Source: Anniella stebbinsi (taxonomy: Eukaryota > Chordata > Lepidosauria > Squamata > Anniellidae). Taken from it: 64,000 bases of DNA. The notes under the pieces were generated by a model. It searched no databases. It saw nothing but the letters and a program-made list of their open reading frames with translations, and was not told the origin of the DNA. Where the stretch lies: the NCBI GenBank assembly GCA_029215795.1, contig JARDYH010000001.1:227567654-227631653 (forward strand). Reading direction: 5' to 3'. The position numbers were made by a program, and so were the translations under genes. Position 1 is the first letter of the stretch, and every line of letters starts with the position of its first letter. This document shows, piece by piece, positions 1 to 10,723 of the stretch.

Positions 1-1345
1 GCAATCTTCTTATGGTGAATAAGCTTGTCCATTAATTAATGATCCCAAAGCCTCTGAAACGAAGCCTTAATAGAAAAGTATACTGAACTTCTCCACTGGC
101 TTGCAGTTGTTGCTCTTCCTGCTGCTAAAGAGTGTAAAATAAAGTGTTTATGCCAGGTAGGCTATAAATCCCTTGGAAAGATACCCAGAATAGCAAATGC
201 TGGCGTCTTGGCGATGTTTTGTTTGGTTATATTGATAATTTCTTGGAAGACTTTGTCCCAAAATGCCTCTACTAGAGGATATGATTATTCATCACTACAT
301 TTGGATAAGTGTACCACCAGTGCTATGTGTTTTATGGCTGAGCAAAAATGGCTTCCTAACCTTCTCCACCACCCATTTGCAAGTGGTGAATTTTGTATGC
401 GTGTCTGGTGGTGGGGAAAGGGTATTTCATGAATGTGTAGGAAGGGTTTGTCAAAATATTCTGAGAAAACTTCCTGAGAATTTTTGGCTCCGCTATTATT
501 GAATGAAACCATATTGTTAGTTCATACTATTAGATGAAGGAAGCAACGGGCTAAGAGAGGAGCACTGGAAGGACAAAGGAGCCCCATTTAAACAATATTT
601 AAATTAAACACTATTTTACTTGGATCCAAAGTTGCATTCAAAATTCACTACCCTATTTGGAGGAGGCAAAATGTCTGGCTCCTCTTCTTAAATATTCTCC
701 AGGTGGGGGATAGCAGTTTGAATTTTAGGGGGAGACTGAATTTTTTTGGGGGGACCAGTTCACATGAGGGAAGGGTAGACTGGTAACCAGAAGCATTTTA
801 TCCAGGTATTTTAAATCCCTAGAGTCAGTTTTCTAAGTTGCAAGACTCCTAGGTCAAGAAATTGCACTTTTTGTTCAGCTGAGGCAAATTAACAAAGATT
901 TCTCCCAGAATCAGTGTCTCCCAGATTGAAATCAAGCTGTTTTTCATTGACTTGGCTTCAAATGCAGGTGATGGATATTGTAGATCTAAGGTTATGTCTG
1001 CCCAAATTGTTGTGAACACAGCATGGCAGGCTGATATTGAACGCAGATCCATAAGGTACAACAGATGCTGTGTAGAAGATGCTCTAAAGTGTTCCATACG
1101 GTGGGTGTTGAATTGCAAGCCATTCATGTACAGCAGCTCATTGTGTGGATGGTGGACCAGACACAGGGATGGGTGGATCACCATACCATTTTCAAACAAA
1201 AGAAAGGTTTGTGGCAGCAGGTTGAAAATGATGCTGCATGATTAGCTACTTCACATGAATGTTGTGTCAGGGAAGCAGCCTTCACATGGGAGATGCAATG
1301 GGTTAATTACTCTTAAATTAGTTAGTTAATGTGCTCCTATAACAC
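1..1345. other. unique sequence, no feature seen
   Basis: AT-rich sequence without a recognisable repeat family, RNA gene or coding exon. The open frames on both strands are under 120 codons, lack recognisable domains and overlap one another, as expected by chance. Confidence 0.5.
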
Positions 1346-1347
1346 AT

Positions 1348-1478
1348 ACATCTGATGAATTGTACAGTGTCCGTGAAACCTTAGACCAAAATAAATTTGT
1401 TAGCCTTTAAAGTGCCAGAAGATGGTGATTTGTTGGTTTTCCTGCAACAGACTAACATGGCTACCCCTCTGGAAATTA
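1348..1478 (+). repeat. common sauropsid interspersed repeat (retroelement 3' piece, family unassigned)
   Basis: Contains the string pair AATAAATTTGTTAG followed by CTTTAAAGTGCCAGAAG, then ACAGACTAACATGGCTACCC. This arrangement is frequent in lizard, turtle and crocodile genomes. Related copies lie at 26480-26580 (minus) and 27080-27205 (plus). I do not assign a clade; Penelope-like is one possibility I cannot test here. Confidence 0.55.
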
Positions 1479-2796
1479 CAACACATTGTGCATTTGTGGT
1501 GTTTTTTCGATGTGGCCAAGATGGAGGAAGACAGTGACATTTTAAAGTTTTCAGTAAGAGCTGTAAGATGTATCTACTGGTATCTATCTCTCTAAATTCC
1601 AAGCAATGGCCACAATCACCCAGCTCTAAGTTTGTGTTGCTTTTTCCAAAGATTTTTTTTGGCCATTTCTCTCTTACCTTCAGATTATCATCCTCAAAAT
1701 GATAATCTAAATTGTTTGCAACTATGATTAGTAGATACAAAGGCTGTTGCTATCCCTATGACAGTAACCCTGCACTCATGATCCATTTGTGGGTATGACC
1801 AGGTGGGTAAAGAGAGTGGGATTGTGACCTCTGACCTCATCACGACCCCTCTGCATGTTGAGCAAAACGTCTGAATTAGGGGTGAATCTGTCAATTTAGG
1901 TTTCTCTCTGTTTCACATTTTTCCAATCTTAATTTTGGTTTATCCTAAATTTTGAGATATTTTTAAAAATTTGCATGGAAATTTGTAAGCATTTTTTATA
2001 CACATTTCCTTTAGTACACACATTTGTGCATGCATTTTTGCATAATATGCACTTTTTTGCAAGTGGTTTTTGTAATATAAAGCATTTTAAAACATTATTT
2101 CCCCTTATATACAGTTTTATGGGCATTTTTTTTATTTGAGAACTCCATTGAAAAATTCAGAGAACAGAAAATGTCAAAGGATAATGGAATTTCAGTTTGC
2201 ACATTGGTTCGGCAGTATGAATTCGCATTAAATGCAACATTAACAAATTTCTCTCCCATCCATGGTCTGAATGGAGGGAACCTATGTACAACTGCAAATA
2301 AAGCTCAGAGTTCCTGGAACCCTAATTGTACATAAGGAGCTTGTGCAAGTACAGTTCTACATGTGTAGGCTCCATTCAGACAGACCATCTGCTGAGTATG
2401 GAGGTTGGAGGCAGATAGAATCCCACTACCATGCTATCAGCAGATGCCACATTGTGTGAACAAGGCTGTTAATAAAATTAGAAGGAAACGTCTTGATCCT
2501 ACCTTGGAAAATCATTGTTCATCCTCTAAACACAAACATCATATGATAATTCAGATTTTTTTTTCTTGCCATGACTGCTCTTTTAAATTGGTGATGTATG
2601 TTTAGTATGTAACTTTAAAGCCACAAAAATGTAACTCCTTATCGGAGGGGAGAGATTGGGGGAGAGAGCTGTGGAAGCTGGAAGCTTACTGCTATGTGTC
2701 CTGTATCACCAGCTGTATAATTGAGAAGGTGGGAGTGCGGTTCTTATATAGTAAATATCTCAAAACCTTCTAATAAACTATAGGTTGGATTCAGAT
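1479..2796. other. unique AT-rich sequence
   Basis: No gene or confident repeat. The part from about 1870 to 2240 is especially AT-rich and has the look of a decayed DNA transposon (it begins with TAGGGGTGAAT), but no matching end was found. Confidence 0.4.
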
Positions 2797-3330
2797 TAGG
2801 GTGTGCATCACTTCAGGCCCAAACCCCGAATCTGAGCAGAGGCAGGCCGATTGGCCTGAATGTGCATTGGCCTGAATCTGAGCCTGTCCTAAGCACTTTG
2901 GGCCACCTCAGCCCAACTCAGGACGATGGGAGCCACTGCTCCCACCCACGGGACTTACCTGAGCTGTCCGGTAGCCACCTGTGGCCTATGGGAGCTGCCA
3001 TTTTCAATGAAGATAGGGGCTCTTTGGTTTCCTAGTTCTAACGTTTCAAACTATGACGGCCGTAAAGGGCCATTTCCATGAGTGGGCGGGGGCAATGGTT
3101 CCAGGTTTGGGAGTGAGCTGGGATGGGAAAGTCCAATGGACTTCCATTTGGCAGCTGCTTAATGGGTGTCCAGGAAACTGCAACAGCCAACCCACTTTGA
3201 GTGTCCAGATTGGCCTGGGCCCAAATCACCCTGAGTCAAATTGGGGCCAATTTGGAACTCCCACATGGCTCCTTCCATTTGTGGAAAGGACTCTGATCAT
3301 GTGAAGGCTCCTGTTGGAGGAAAGGGGGAT
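2797..3330. mobile_element. decayed hAT-like non-autonomous element, one end only
   Basis: The left end TAGGGTGTGCATCAC matches the TAGGGGTGTGCAC terminus of the elements at 17866 and 28134. The interior is GC-rich with ACTTACCTGAGC and GGGAGCTGCCATTTT blocks like theirs. No matching right terminus or target-site duplication was found, so the right boundary is approximate. Confidence 0.4.
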
Positions 3331-3620
3331 ATAGATGAATTCAACAGCTTCCACCTGCAGTCCCTAGTGCCTCTTCCCATGCTGTTCTGGGTCGGGGGGC
3401 AGCCCTCTGAAGCAACTTTACAGGGGCACGGGACAGTATATGGGGAAAGTGGAATCAATGACAGTCACCCGCTACCCTTCTTCAAGCAGAGCATCCCATT
3501 AGTGGAGTTTTTGTTATGTAAACTCTGGATCCTATAAACAACAACAACAATAACAACAAGAATTGAACAGCTGTAATGCTTTGAAATGCTAAATTGTATT
3601 TGAGTAAATACTCAAAACCA

Positions 3621-4768
3621 GGGTTAGGCAACCTGGTGCCCTGCAGGTGTTTTAGGGTGCCTCTACAAGAGCGATTTAAAGCTCTTTCAAGGCGCATTAG
3701 GAAATTTACCTCTACAAGAGCGGAGCGCAAATCAAGGGCTCAGGCGCGTTTTCTCTCCGATTATTCGCATTTTCGAATGCGCGTTAATTAGCAAGTTTTA
3801 ATTTACGGTGGGAGTAAGAGCGCCTTATGTCTGTGTAAACAACTTTCTGAGGAGGCGCATTAACGAACGGGTTGGACTGTGGTCATAATGTCATGCATAG
3901 AACTGCCCCTTCGCTGAGAAAACCTCCCACTTTTTGGTTTAGTTTCCTTTCCTCTCTCCTCCTGGCAACTTCCTCCTTGTACTCTGTCTCTCTGGATGGA
4001 AGCTCCAAGAAGAGGTGACCCAACGTGAACCAAAAATAAAGTTTCTTTGAAGTACCCTGATGAAATATTTTTAACATGGAGACACGGGTCCAGATGGAGG
4101 TGGTTTTATGAGAAGTAAAGGGGTAGGAAGGATGTGCGGATGTGCATATAATTAGCCATCAGCAGCCATAACTTCCCCTTGCTTCTTGCTGGGTTCCTGA
4201 GCTGAGTTGTATGTGTGTGTGTGTATGTTTTACAATTGTTGAGCTCGCTGAAAAGTGGAGGGGGAAGGAACGAAGCAGCATCCCCGTCTGTTTTGGTGTG
4301 TGTATGTGTGTGTGTGTGCAAGACACATTCCCATTTACTCCTGAGGAGGTCATGGCAATCGGCAAAGGAGGGGGGAAGACAGGTAGCCGAACATGTTAAT
4401 CAGCTCATTCCTTTCAGGTAACCTAGGAAACCAAAGACGGGAGATTCTGGTGGGCGGGGAGAATAAAAGGAGGGAACCTGTTTGGGGAGTTTCTCTGGGA
4501 CAAAGCGCATTACTTTCATCAACATTTGCATGAGATTCTCAGCATGTCAAAAACTTTAAAATGCCTTTCATACAGCCTGTAATGCGCTCCAATGCCTCCC
4601 ATGTATAGGGATTAGGCGTAAAAGCAATTGAGAGAAGATGCGCATAATCGGGGAACCGGGCGTCAAACCGAAATCTTATAGAGGGGGGCTTGCACTATAA
4701 CTCCCATATATTGCAGCCTGCATGGCTAATGGCCAGTGATTATGGGAGATGTAGTCCAATATATACTA
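3621..4768. repeat. palindromic interspersed repeat, split by a later insertion
   Basis: The left part (3621-3654, CAACCTGGTGCCCTGCAGGT) and right part (4690-4768, ACTATAACTCCCATATATTG and GATGTAGTCCAATATA) are two pieces of a palindromic repeat family. Other copies are near 19904, 23861, 24821, 30262, 33508, 48465 and 52647. The element at 3655-4689 interrupts it. Confidence 0.6.
3655..4689. mobile_element. Harbinger-like non-autonomous DNA transposon, copy A
   Basis: About 1.03 kb, ending in imperfect inverted repeats: GGGTGCCTCTACAAGA on the left and, on the opposite strand of the right end, GCCCCCCTCTATAAGA. It is flanked by TTA and TTG, consistent with a 3-bp target-site duplication. 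The same element occurs in reverse orientation at 8328-10200, which confirms both boundaries. It carries two (TG)n tracts (about 4208-4226 and 4297-4318) but no transposase frame, so it would depend on an autonomous partner. Superfamily assignment from 3-bp duplications is tentative. Confidence 0.7.
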
Positions 4769-6650
4769 CTCCTGATGCAAGGCTTTAATCAAGTCCTACT
4801 CTATGTGAGTCAAACCCCGTTTGATAGAATTGCTATGTATAGTGCATTGAGTTCTGGGTCCCATTTTGCCAGATGTTTATAAAGACATGTTTTATTATCA
4901 TTATATTATAATGCAACCGTTCTGACTCCTCTATTACCATTCTGTCTTGGAAACGGCTGAAATTGCCTTATTCCTTTCATATATTCTATAGTCATCCTTA
5001 TTCATGAGCCAACTGGGTGGCACAAACCCACTGAAGCTGAAGGTGCTGGTACCTTTTAGAACATTTTGCATATCTTGGTGGTGGACAGCGTGGTCCTATG
5101 CCCTTTTGTGTCAAGTGCAAGCAGATCCTGAACACAGATTGGAATTCCCAAACAATAGATGCCCATCTGAGACCAAACTTTTAGGCTTTTGATCGACATT
5201 TCTATTCAGGCAGGTGTTTGATAAATAATAGTTATGGGTGAGTATACTGGATTTGTGTGTACGTGAATTTAAAACTATAGATTTTTCATCTGATTATTAA
5301 GTGTTTTGAAGTGGTTGTTGGAAGCCATTCTGAGTCCCCTTGGGGATGGGCTTTTTAAAAGTGAAAATAATAAATAACTCTCAAGTAACCCAAGTCACCC
5401 TTGCATGCTGGGTAAACATGTATTTAAGATCATGTGTGTGTATTAAGGATTAGCAACTTTATATATTGAGACATTTAAAAGGGGGCATTATCTACATTGT
5501 GAAATATTTTGGCAAGCAGAGTATGTGTTCTGCATCTTGTTTCGCCTTCTTTCTATAGTGACTTAGTTGGAGCCTGATTTTTTTTGTTTTTCCCAAGAAT
5601 ATGTTTTACTCTTTTGTGTGCTTCTTGATAGATCATTAAAGCTTACTGAAGCCACTTGGGATTTTTTTGTGTTTTATCTTGCACTTACACAAGGCTAGGT
5701 GGGCAGCGGGGCTGAGGACAGATTGGGACACCCACAATGTTAAGGTTACTAAACACCCACACCCACACGCACTACACACTACACATCTTTCTGAAGGAAA
5801 TCCTTACAAATTTATTCCTCCTGTAAGTTTTAGCTATCCCAAGTAAGAACGTAGAATCTCCACTTTCTTATCGAAGTCCTCACTTTAGTTATACGTGAGC
5901 CAATCATGTGGAGCAGTTAGATTGAGAGATAGTAACTAGCCCAAGATAAGTTTATCTTCAAAGTTTTTTTTTATCAAATCATGTACAATTTCCCTCATAC
6001 ACTTTCCTGTATATTTCATATATCTATCTTCCCCTATATTTGTTTCTCAGGTCCCTCAAAAAATGCCACACCTATTCAGAGAAGGGTCTGTGAACAGTTT
6101 GACTAAAGCTGCAATACATGCTTATCTGGAAGTACATCCTATTGAACTCAATGAGGCTTACTTATGAATGCATAGAATTGCAGTGTAAGCTGTGTGATTT
6201 GACATGATTGAACCATAGAATAGGGAAAAATGACTTTTGCTTTACATACAGTGTTTTAACATTTTGATACGATTTCATTGACAGTTCCATTCTATAGAAC
6301 ACCTCAACCATTGTACAAAAGGAGCATTCCTTTATCTCATCCTCTTGGAGCAACTTCTTGGGATTTGGATTGGTTTGCCTCAATGGACAAATGAAATTTA
6401 CAGGTAAGACTCAAGTCTCTGAGTAAAAATCATGTGGAGAAGATGATAAAAATGAGTAAACAACTTGTAGAAAGCATGCTTTTTCACTAACTCATTTCCA
6501 GAAGTAGACTTTTGCTGTTCTTGAAACAACATGTCTTCTACCATGAAAAGCTGCATTATGGGATATTGGTTGTAAAGCAGAAAGTACAAAAAAATGTTCT
6601 CATGTTCCAAGGATTTTTAAAAAATTACTATCTTTCTTTGTGCTTCCTCC
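4769..6650. other. mostly unique sequence
   Basis: No host gene seen. It includes a LINE tail at about 5305-5380 and a CA-rich patch near 5755-5785. The remaining sequence is AT-rich with only short chance frames. Confidence 0.45.
5305..5380 (+). mobile_element. LINE 3' tail fragment
   Basis: GAAGCCATTCTGAGTCCCCT, GGGGATGGGC and AATAATAAATAA follow the usual order at the 3' end of L2/CR1-type LINEs, where a 'CCGCCCTGAGTCCC' block precedes an A/T-rich tail. Short and degraded. Confidence 0.45.
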
Positions 6651-6654
6651 ATTG

Positions 6655-6840
6655 CTTAGTTATTAGAGGCAGTAAGCCTACATGCACTGGTTGCTGGGGA
6701 ACATGGGTGGGAAGGTGGGGTTGCACTTGTGTCCTGCTTGTGGGTTCCTGGTCAATAGTCAGTTGGCCAGTGTGTGAACAGAGTGTTGGACTAGATGGAT
6801 GCTTGGTCTGATCCAGCATGACTCTTCTTATGTTTTTATT
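6655..6840 (+). mobile_element. CR1/L3-like LINE 3' end
   Basis: Contains GTGTCCTGCTTGTGGGTTCC, GACTAGATGGATGCTTGG, TCTGATCCAGCATGACTC and a TTCTTATG tail. The same 3' end is seen more completely at 16895-17337 and again at 49195-49340. 5'-truncated, as typical for target-primed retrotransposition. Confidence 0.7.
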
Positions 6841-6962
6841 AGATTATTCAACACAGGAGTCTCGGATTTTACTCAATTTTGTTTTGCATTCCTCCTTAAA
6901 CTTGTTCTGCTTTAACCAGTGTTGCAGAGACAAAACTGAAGGTCCAGAAAAAGATAACTACC

Positions 6963-7195
6963 TATTTATTGATTGATTTATTGTATTTATATCCTCCAAG
7001 GAACCAACGGAGATGTAGATAATCCTGCTCCTCTTCATTTTGTCCTCACAACAACCACCTTGTGAGGTAGGTTGGACTGAGAGTTTGTGACTGGCCCAAA
7101 GTCACCCAGTGAGCTTCATGGCCGAGTGGGGACCAGAACCTGGGTCTCCTGACTTCCAGTCCAACACTCTAACCATTACACTACACTGTCTCTCT
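6963..7195 (-). mobile_element. MIR-like tRNA-derived SINE
   Basis: On the minus strand a tRNA-like head has an A-box-like GTGTAATGGTTAGAGTGT (7165-7182) and a B-box-like GGTTCTGGTCC (7130-7140). A body with GTGACTTTGGGCCAGTCAC and ACCTACCTCACAAGGTGG follows, ending in a tail of TTTATTGATT-type repeats. The order matches MIR/CORE-type SINEs. A second copy is at 57975-58215. Confidence 0.7.
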
Positions 7196-7199
7196 GTGT

Positions 7200-7870
7200 C
7201 CTAAAGCAGTGTATATAATGGCAAACAGGTTTTATGCTTACTTATTTAGGTTTTTCTCATCTTATGCATGCAATGCTCTTTTTATTTTATTTTATCCACA
7301 ACTGACACCACAGGACTCCATTAAAGTACATGTCTTGGGAACAGCTGTATCGAAACATCTTAAATGCCTTTAATATAAATACAGAAGAACTCCATGTTCC
7401 AATTATCCAAATAACATGACGGCTTTCCCTCCTTCTTCCTTCCTGCATTGACTACTCTGAAGTGGTAGGCTGTCCTGCACTTAGATAAACAATGAAACTA
7501 ATTGGAACGCCATAAAAAGATTATTGTATAATAAGAGGATCAGGGAACATTGCCAGCTTACTGAGATGAAAAGAAAGCGGTCTGGAAAATAAAATCTTCT
7601 ACGCACACAAACATACACACATTCATGCGCGCGCACACACAGAGGTATATTTAACTCTAGATTTAAATCCTAAGAGACAACCTCAGTTTGGATGTTTTGT
7701 GGTCTGAGGGCATTTTAATTAATCTGCTGCTGGCACTTGTGGACTCTACAAACTGAACCTTTACCTAGAACCTCCCCAACCCCTAATAAACTATGGAATC
7801 TACAGGCTTTGTTTAATATAATTCTGTTCACAGAATGGAAACATCATAAACTGCTTTCTTCAGAGACTGA
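7200..7870. other. unique sequence, possible conserved non-coding stretch
   Basis: No gene or transposon recognised. The segment at about 7480-7780 contains homeodomain-type cores (ACTAATTGG, TTTTAATTAATC) and a GATAAACAATG stretch in otherwise non-repetitive DNA. A (CA)n-rich patch lies at 7600-7645. Conservation cannot be judged from one sequence. Confidence 0.3.
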
Positions 7871-8590
7871 GCTACAACTAGTGCTGTGCCAAAAATTTCC
7901 CCCACGAAAATTTTGACCATTCTCATTCAATTTGATTGAAAAGAAATTGCTTTCGAAAAGAATTTCAAGGGAGAAGAAATTTTGGAGAAATTCTCATGGG
8001 TTGGTTCTGGTTTCTTGTGCTTAATTTACTTAAGAGATGGCTGAGGAGTGTGTGTGAGTGTCCTGTCTTTCATTGTACAATCATCTCTCTTGACAGCCTG
8101 TAGCCTCCTTGATTTCCCGCACTTCCCGCCCAGGGGAAGACATCATGAATTTATTCCTCCCATAGGCCATTTTCAGATCGGACTGTAGAGCAATGAGATG
8201 TGTAATAGAGATATGTAATAGAAAGAAAATACAGACAGTACGCTCAGCCACCTCACAATTATTACGTAAGGTCAAAGCCCACCACCAACACACATTCAGC
8301 GTAAATTATAAAATGCCCTGAGAATGAGCCCCCCTCTACAGGATTTCGCTTTGATGCCCGGTTGCCTGATTGTGCGCATTTCCTCATAAGCGCATTTACG
8401 CCTAATCCCTATACACGAGAGGCAAGAGGTGTAGCAGCGCATTACTGGCTGTATGAAACACACTTTAAAGTTGTTGACATGCATGCAAATATTGCTGAAA
8501 GTAATGCGCTTTGTCCCAGGAAACTGCCCAAACAGGTTTTCCACCCTTTATTCTCCCTGCCTACCAGAATCTCCTGCCTTTGGTTACCTA

Positions 8591-8838
8591 TGTATCAATA
8601 GGTAGAACTAAGAAGACAGACAGGGAGTCAGATGGAAGAGGAAGTCAGTGGCACATGATTGGAGGAATACTCACCCATTCAGGAAGCAACACAGTAGTCA
8701 GTGACTCAGCACTCTAGGGAGTCAGTCAGGGCTAAAGAGAAGCTAGGCCGGAGAGTATATGTTTGGTTGAGGCAATAAATGTTTTAGTTGTTATACAACA
8801 CTGCATTCCTCATTTTTTACAAACCCATCCTTAAAACA
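8591..8838 (+). repeat. 5' LTR of the Gypsy fragment
   Basis: About 248 bp running from TGTATCAATAGG to a terminal CA just before the primer-binding-site-like sequence. It has a CAATAAATG polyadenylation-type signal near 8770-8780. The TG start is chosen because the matching copy of the host element stops matching there. No partner LTR is present to confirm the ends. Confidence 0.5.
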
Positions 8839-9366
8839 TGGTGTCAGAACCATTTGAAAGCAATATTACAGCTGCACGAGCAACAACTTTGCATTATGGA
8901 GTGAGGCCTGAAAGCCCTGCATCACTAGATTTCACTGTGCCTAATCTGGCTTGAGAGTGGCAGTGTTGGAAAGAGGAGTTTGAGTTGTACCTGGATCTTG
9001 CCTTCACAGAAGAGGAAGAAAAGCAAAAGGCAAAGTTATTATATTACCTGATTGGAGAAAAGGGGTGAGAGATATGCAAAACCCTTGGGTTTAGTACTAC
9101 TTCTACTCTGCAACAGCTAATAAAAGGCTGGATGACTACTGCATACCTAAACAAAATGAAACAATGGAACGATATCAATTCTTTATGAGGCAACAGGGGT
9201 CTGAAGAGAGGCTGGATGCTTATGTTACTGCACTAAGGACTTTGGCAACAACCTGTAATTTTGGGGCTATCACAGACTCCCTCATCAGAGACAGAATTGT
9301 TTGTAGGACCACAGACCAACATCTCCGTGAAAGGCTGTTGCGGGAGCCAGATTTAACACTGATGGG
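8838..9366 (+). pseudogene. Gypsy gag remnant
   Basis: A frame starting at the ATG at 8838 carries a WKEEFELYLDLAF stretch typical of Ty3/Gypsy Gag. It has stop codons at 8952-8954 and 9066-9068, and the reading continues in another frame from about 9164. There the segments GSEERLDAYVTALRTLA, IRDRIVC and LRERLLRE mark the retrotransposon Gag family. It lacks the zinc knuckle and everything downstream, so it cannot encode a working protein. Confidence 0.7.
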
Positions 9367-9409
9367 AATGATGTGGTTAACCTGTTCGGCTACCTCTCCC
9401 CCCCCCCCC

Positions 9410-9588
9410 TTGCCCGATTGCCATTTGAACTGAACTGCTCAGGAGTAAATGGGAATGTGCCTCATAAGTTTCCCCCTCCAGCACCCTTTGAAAACTTATT
9501 TATAGTCAGGGCTGCCTCTCTCTTCCCCGCCTTCGCCCGATTACCATTTGAACTGAACTGCTCAGGAGTAAATGGGAATATGCCTCAC
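9410..9588. repeat. internal direct duplication in Harbinger-like copy B
   Basis: The blocks 9410-9465 and 9531-9588 share CCATTTGAACTGAACTGCTC, AGGAGTAAATGGGAAT and TGCCTCA almost exactly, about 122 bp apart. Copy A at 3655-4689 has the block once, so the duplication happened in copy B. Confidence 0.65.
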
Positions 9589-10723
9589 ACACACACACCA
9601 AAACAGACAGGGGGATGCTGCTTCGTTCCTTCCCCCTCCTCTTCCCAGCGAGCACACACACACATACACAGCTCATGTCAGGAACCCAGCAAGAAGTGAG
9701 GGGACGATATGTCCGCACATCCTTCCTACCCTCTTTACTTCTCGTGAAACCACCTCCATCTGGCACCGTCTCCATGAATGAAATATTACATCAGGGGAGT
9801 TAAAATAAACTTTATTTTGAGTTCACATTGGGTCACCTCTTTCTGGAGCTTCCATCCAGATAGACGGAGAACAAGGAGGAAGTTGCAAGCAGTAGACAGG
9901 AAATAAAACTAAACGAAAAAGTGGGAGGTTTTCCCAGCGAAGGGGCAGTTCTATGCATGACATCAGGATCACAGTCCATCCACTCTGATCTTTAATGCGC
10001 CTCCTCAGAAAGTTGTTTACACGGACATAAGGCACTCTTACTCCCGCGGTAAATTAAAACTCGCTATTTAACGTGCATTCAATAATGCGAATAATCGGAG
10101 ATAAAACATGCCAGGACCCCTGATTTGCGCTCCACTCTTGTAGAGGTACATTTGGTAATGTGCCTTGAAAGAGCTTTAAATCGCTCTTGTAGAGGCACCC
10201 TGAGGCAGAAAAATTGAGGCCTCTTCCATGGGGAAGAAAACTTTCAGGAAATTGGAGGAAGGATTTTGGCACAGTGTTAGCTCCATCCTTTTCCTGATGC
10301 TGGATGCAACACTGCCCCCTCCCCCACCTCACACCTGCCACAGAGCTTTCAGGGAGTGAGCGGTGTTGCCAGCACTTGCATTAGAGACAAGATGTGTCCA
10401 CAGTCACCCCTCAGAAATGTAACATTTGGAAGCCCTAGGGAAAATGTTGAACCCTGAAGAATGACAAGTAGAGGTAAACCAAATTTTCTCAGAATACATG
10501 TTTCTCAGAAAAGTCCTGAGATTTTTCTTTTCTTATGCCTAGAAATAAAAGGTCACTATTCTACAACCCTTGCCAATGGTGACACCTATCTGTGAGAAAT
10601 TGTTTGAGAATTTCTCCTCCCGATGGAGAAATTTGGTGAAACTGTGCCCCCCCCCCCATTTCTCTGCACACAAATCAGTTGGAGAATTTCAAGAGGCCAC
10701 TTGCTCACAGCTCTAGCTACAAC

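Larger units (their letters stand above)
8591..9370 (+). mobile_element. Ty3/Gypsy LTR retrotransposon, 5' fragment
   Basis: A 5' LTR (8591-8838), a primer-binding-site-like TGGTGTCAGAACC at 8839, and a broken gag frame come in the expected order. The rest of the element (protease, polymerase, 3' LTR) is absent: at about 9361-9376 the sequence returns to the host Harbinger-like element at GTTAACCTGTTCGGCTACC. The loss of the 3' part points to a deletion after insertion. The right junction is approximate. Confidence 0.65.
8328..10200. mobile_element. Harbinger-like non-autonomous element, copy B, inserted in the hAT element
   Basis: Reverse-orientation relative of 3655-4689. The left end GCCCCCCTCTACAGGATTTC and the right end TCGCTCTTGTAGAGGCACCC define it, with TGA directly repeated at 8325-8327 and 10201-10203. 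Alignable blocks include AATGCGCCTCCTCAGAAAGT, the GTCACCTC region near 9830 and the CCTAATCCCTATACA block near 8400. It is interrupted at 8591-9370 by a Gypsy fragment and contains an internal duplication at 9410-9465 and 9531-9588. Confidence 0.75.
7879..10715. mobile_element. hAT-like non-autonomous element, outermost layer of a three-level nest
   Basis: It starts TAGTGCTGTGCCAAAAATTT and ends CTTGCTCACAGCTCTA, giving inverted termini TAGTGCTGTG / TAGAGCTGTG. A perfect 8-bp direct repeat GCTACAAC flanks it at 7871-7878 and 10716-10723, the hallmark of hAT insertion. Only 7879-8327 and 10201-10715 belong to this element; the middle is a later insertion. Another copy, uninterrupted, is at 54578-55231. 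No transposase is present. Confidence 0.8.

Noticed and set aside
4211..4421. Cys/Val-rich small frames
   Set aside because: Translations of (TG)n tracts within the Harbinger-like element.
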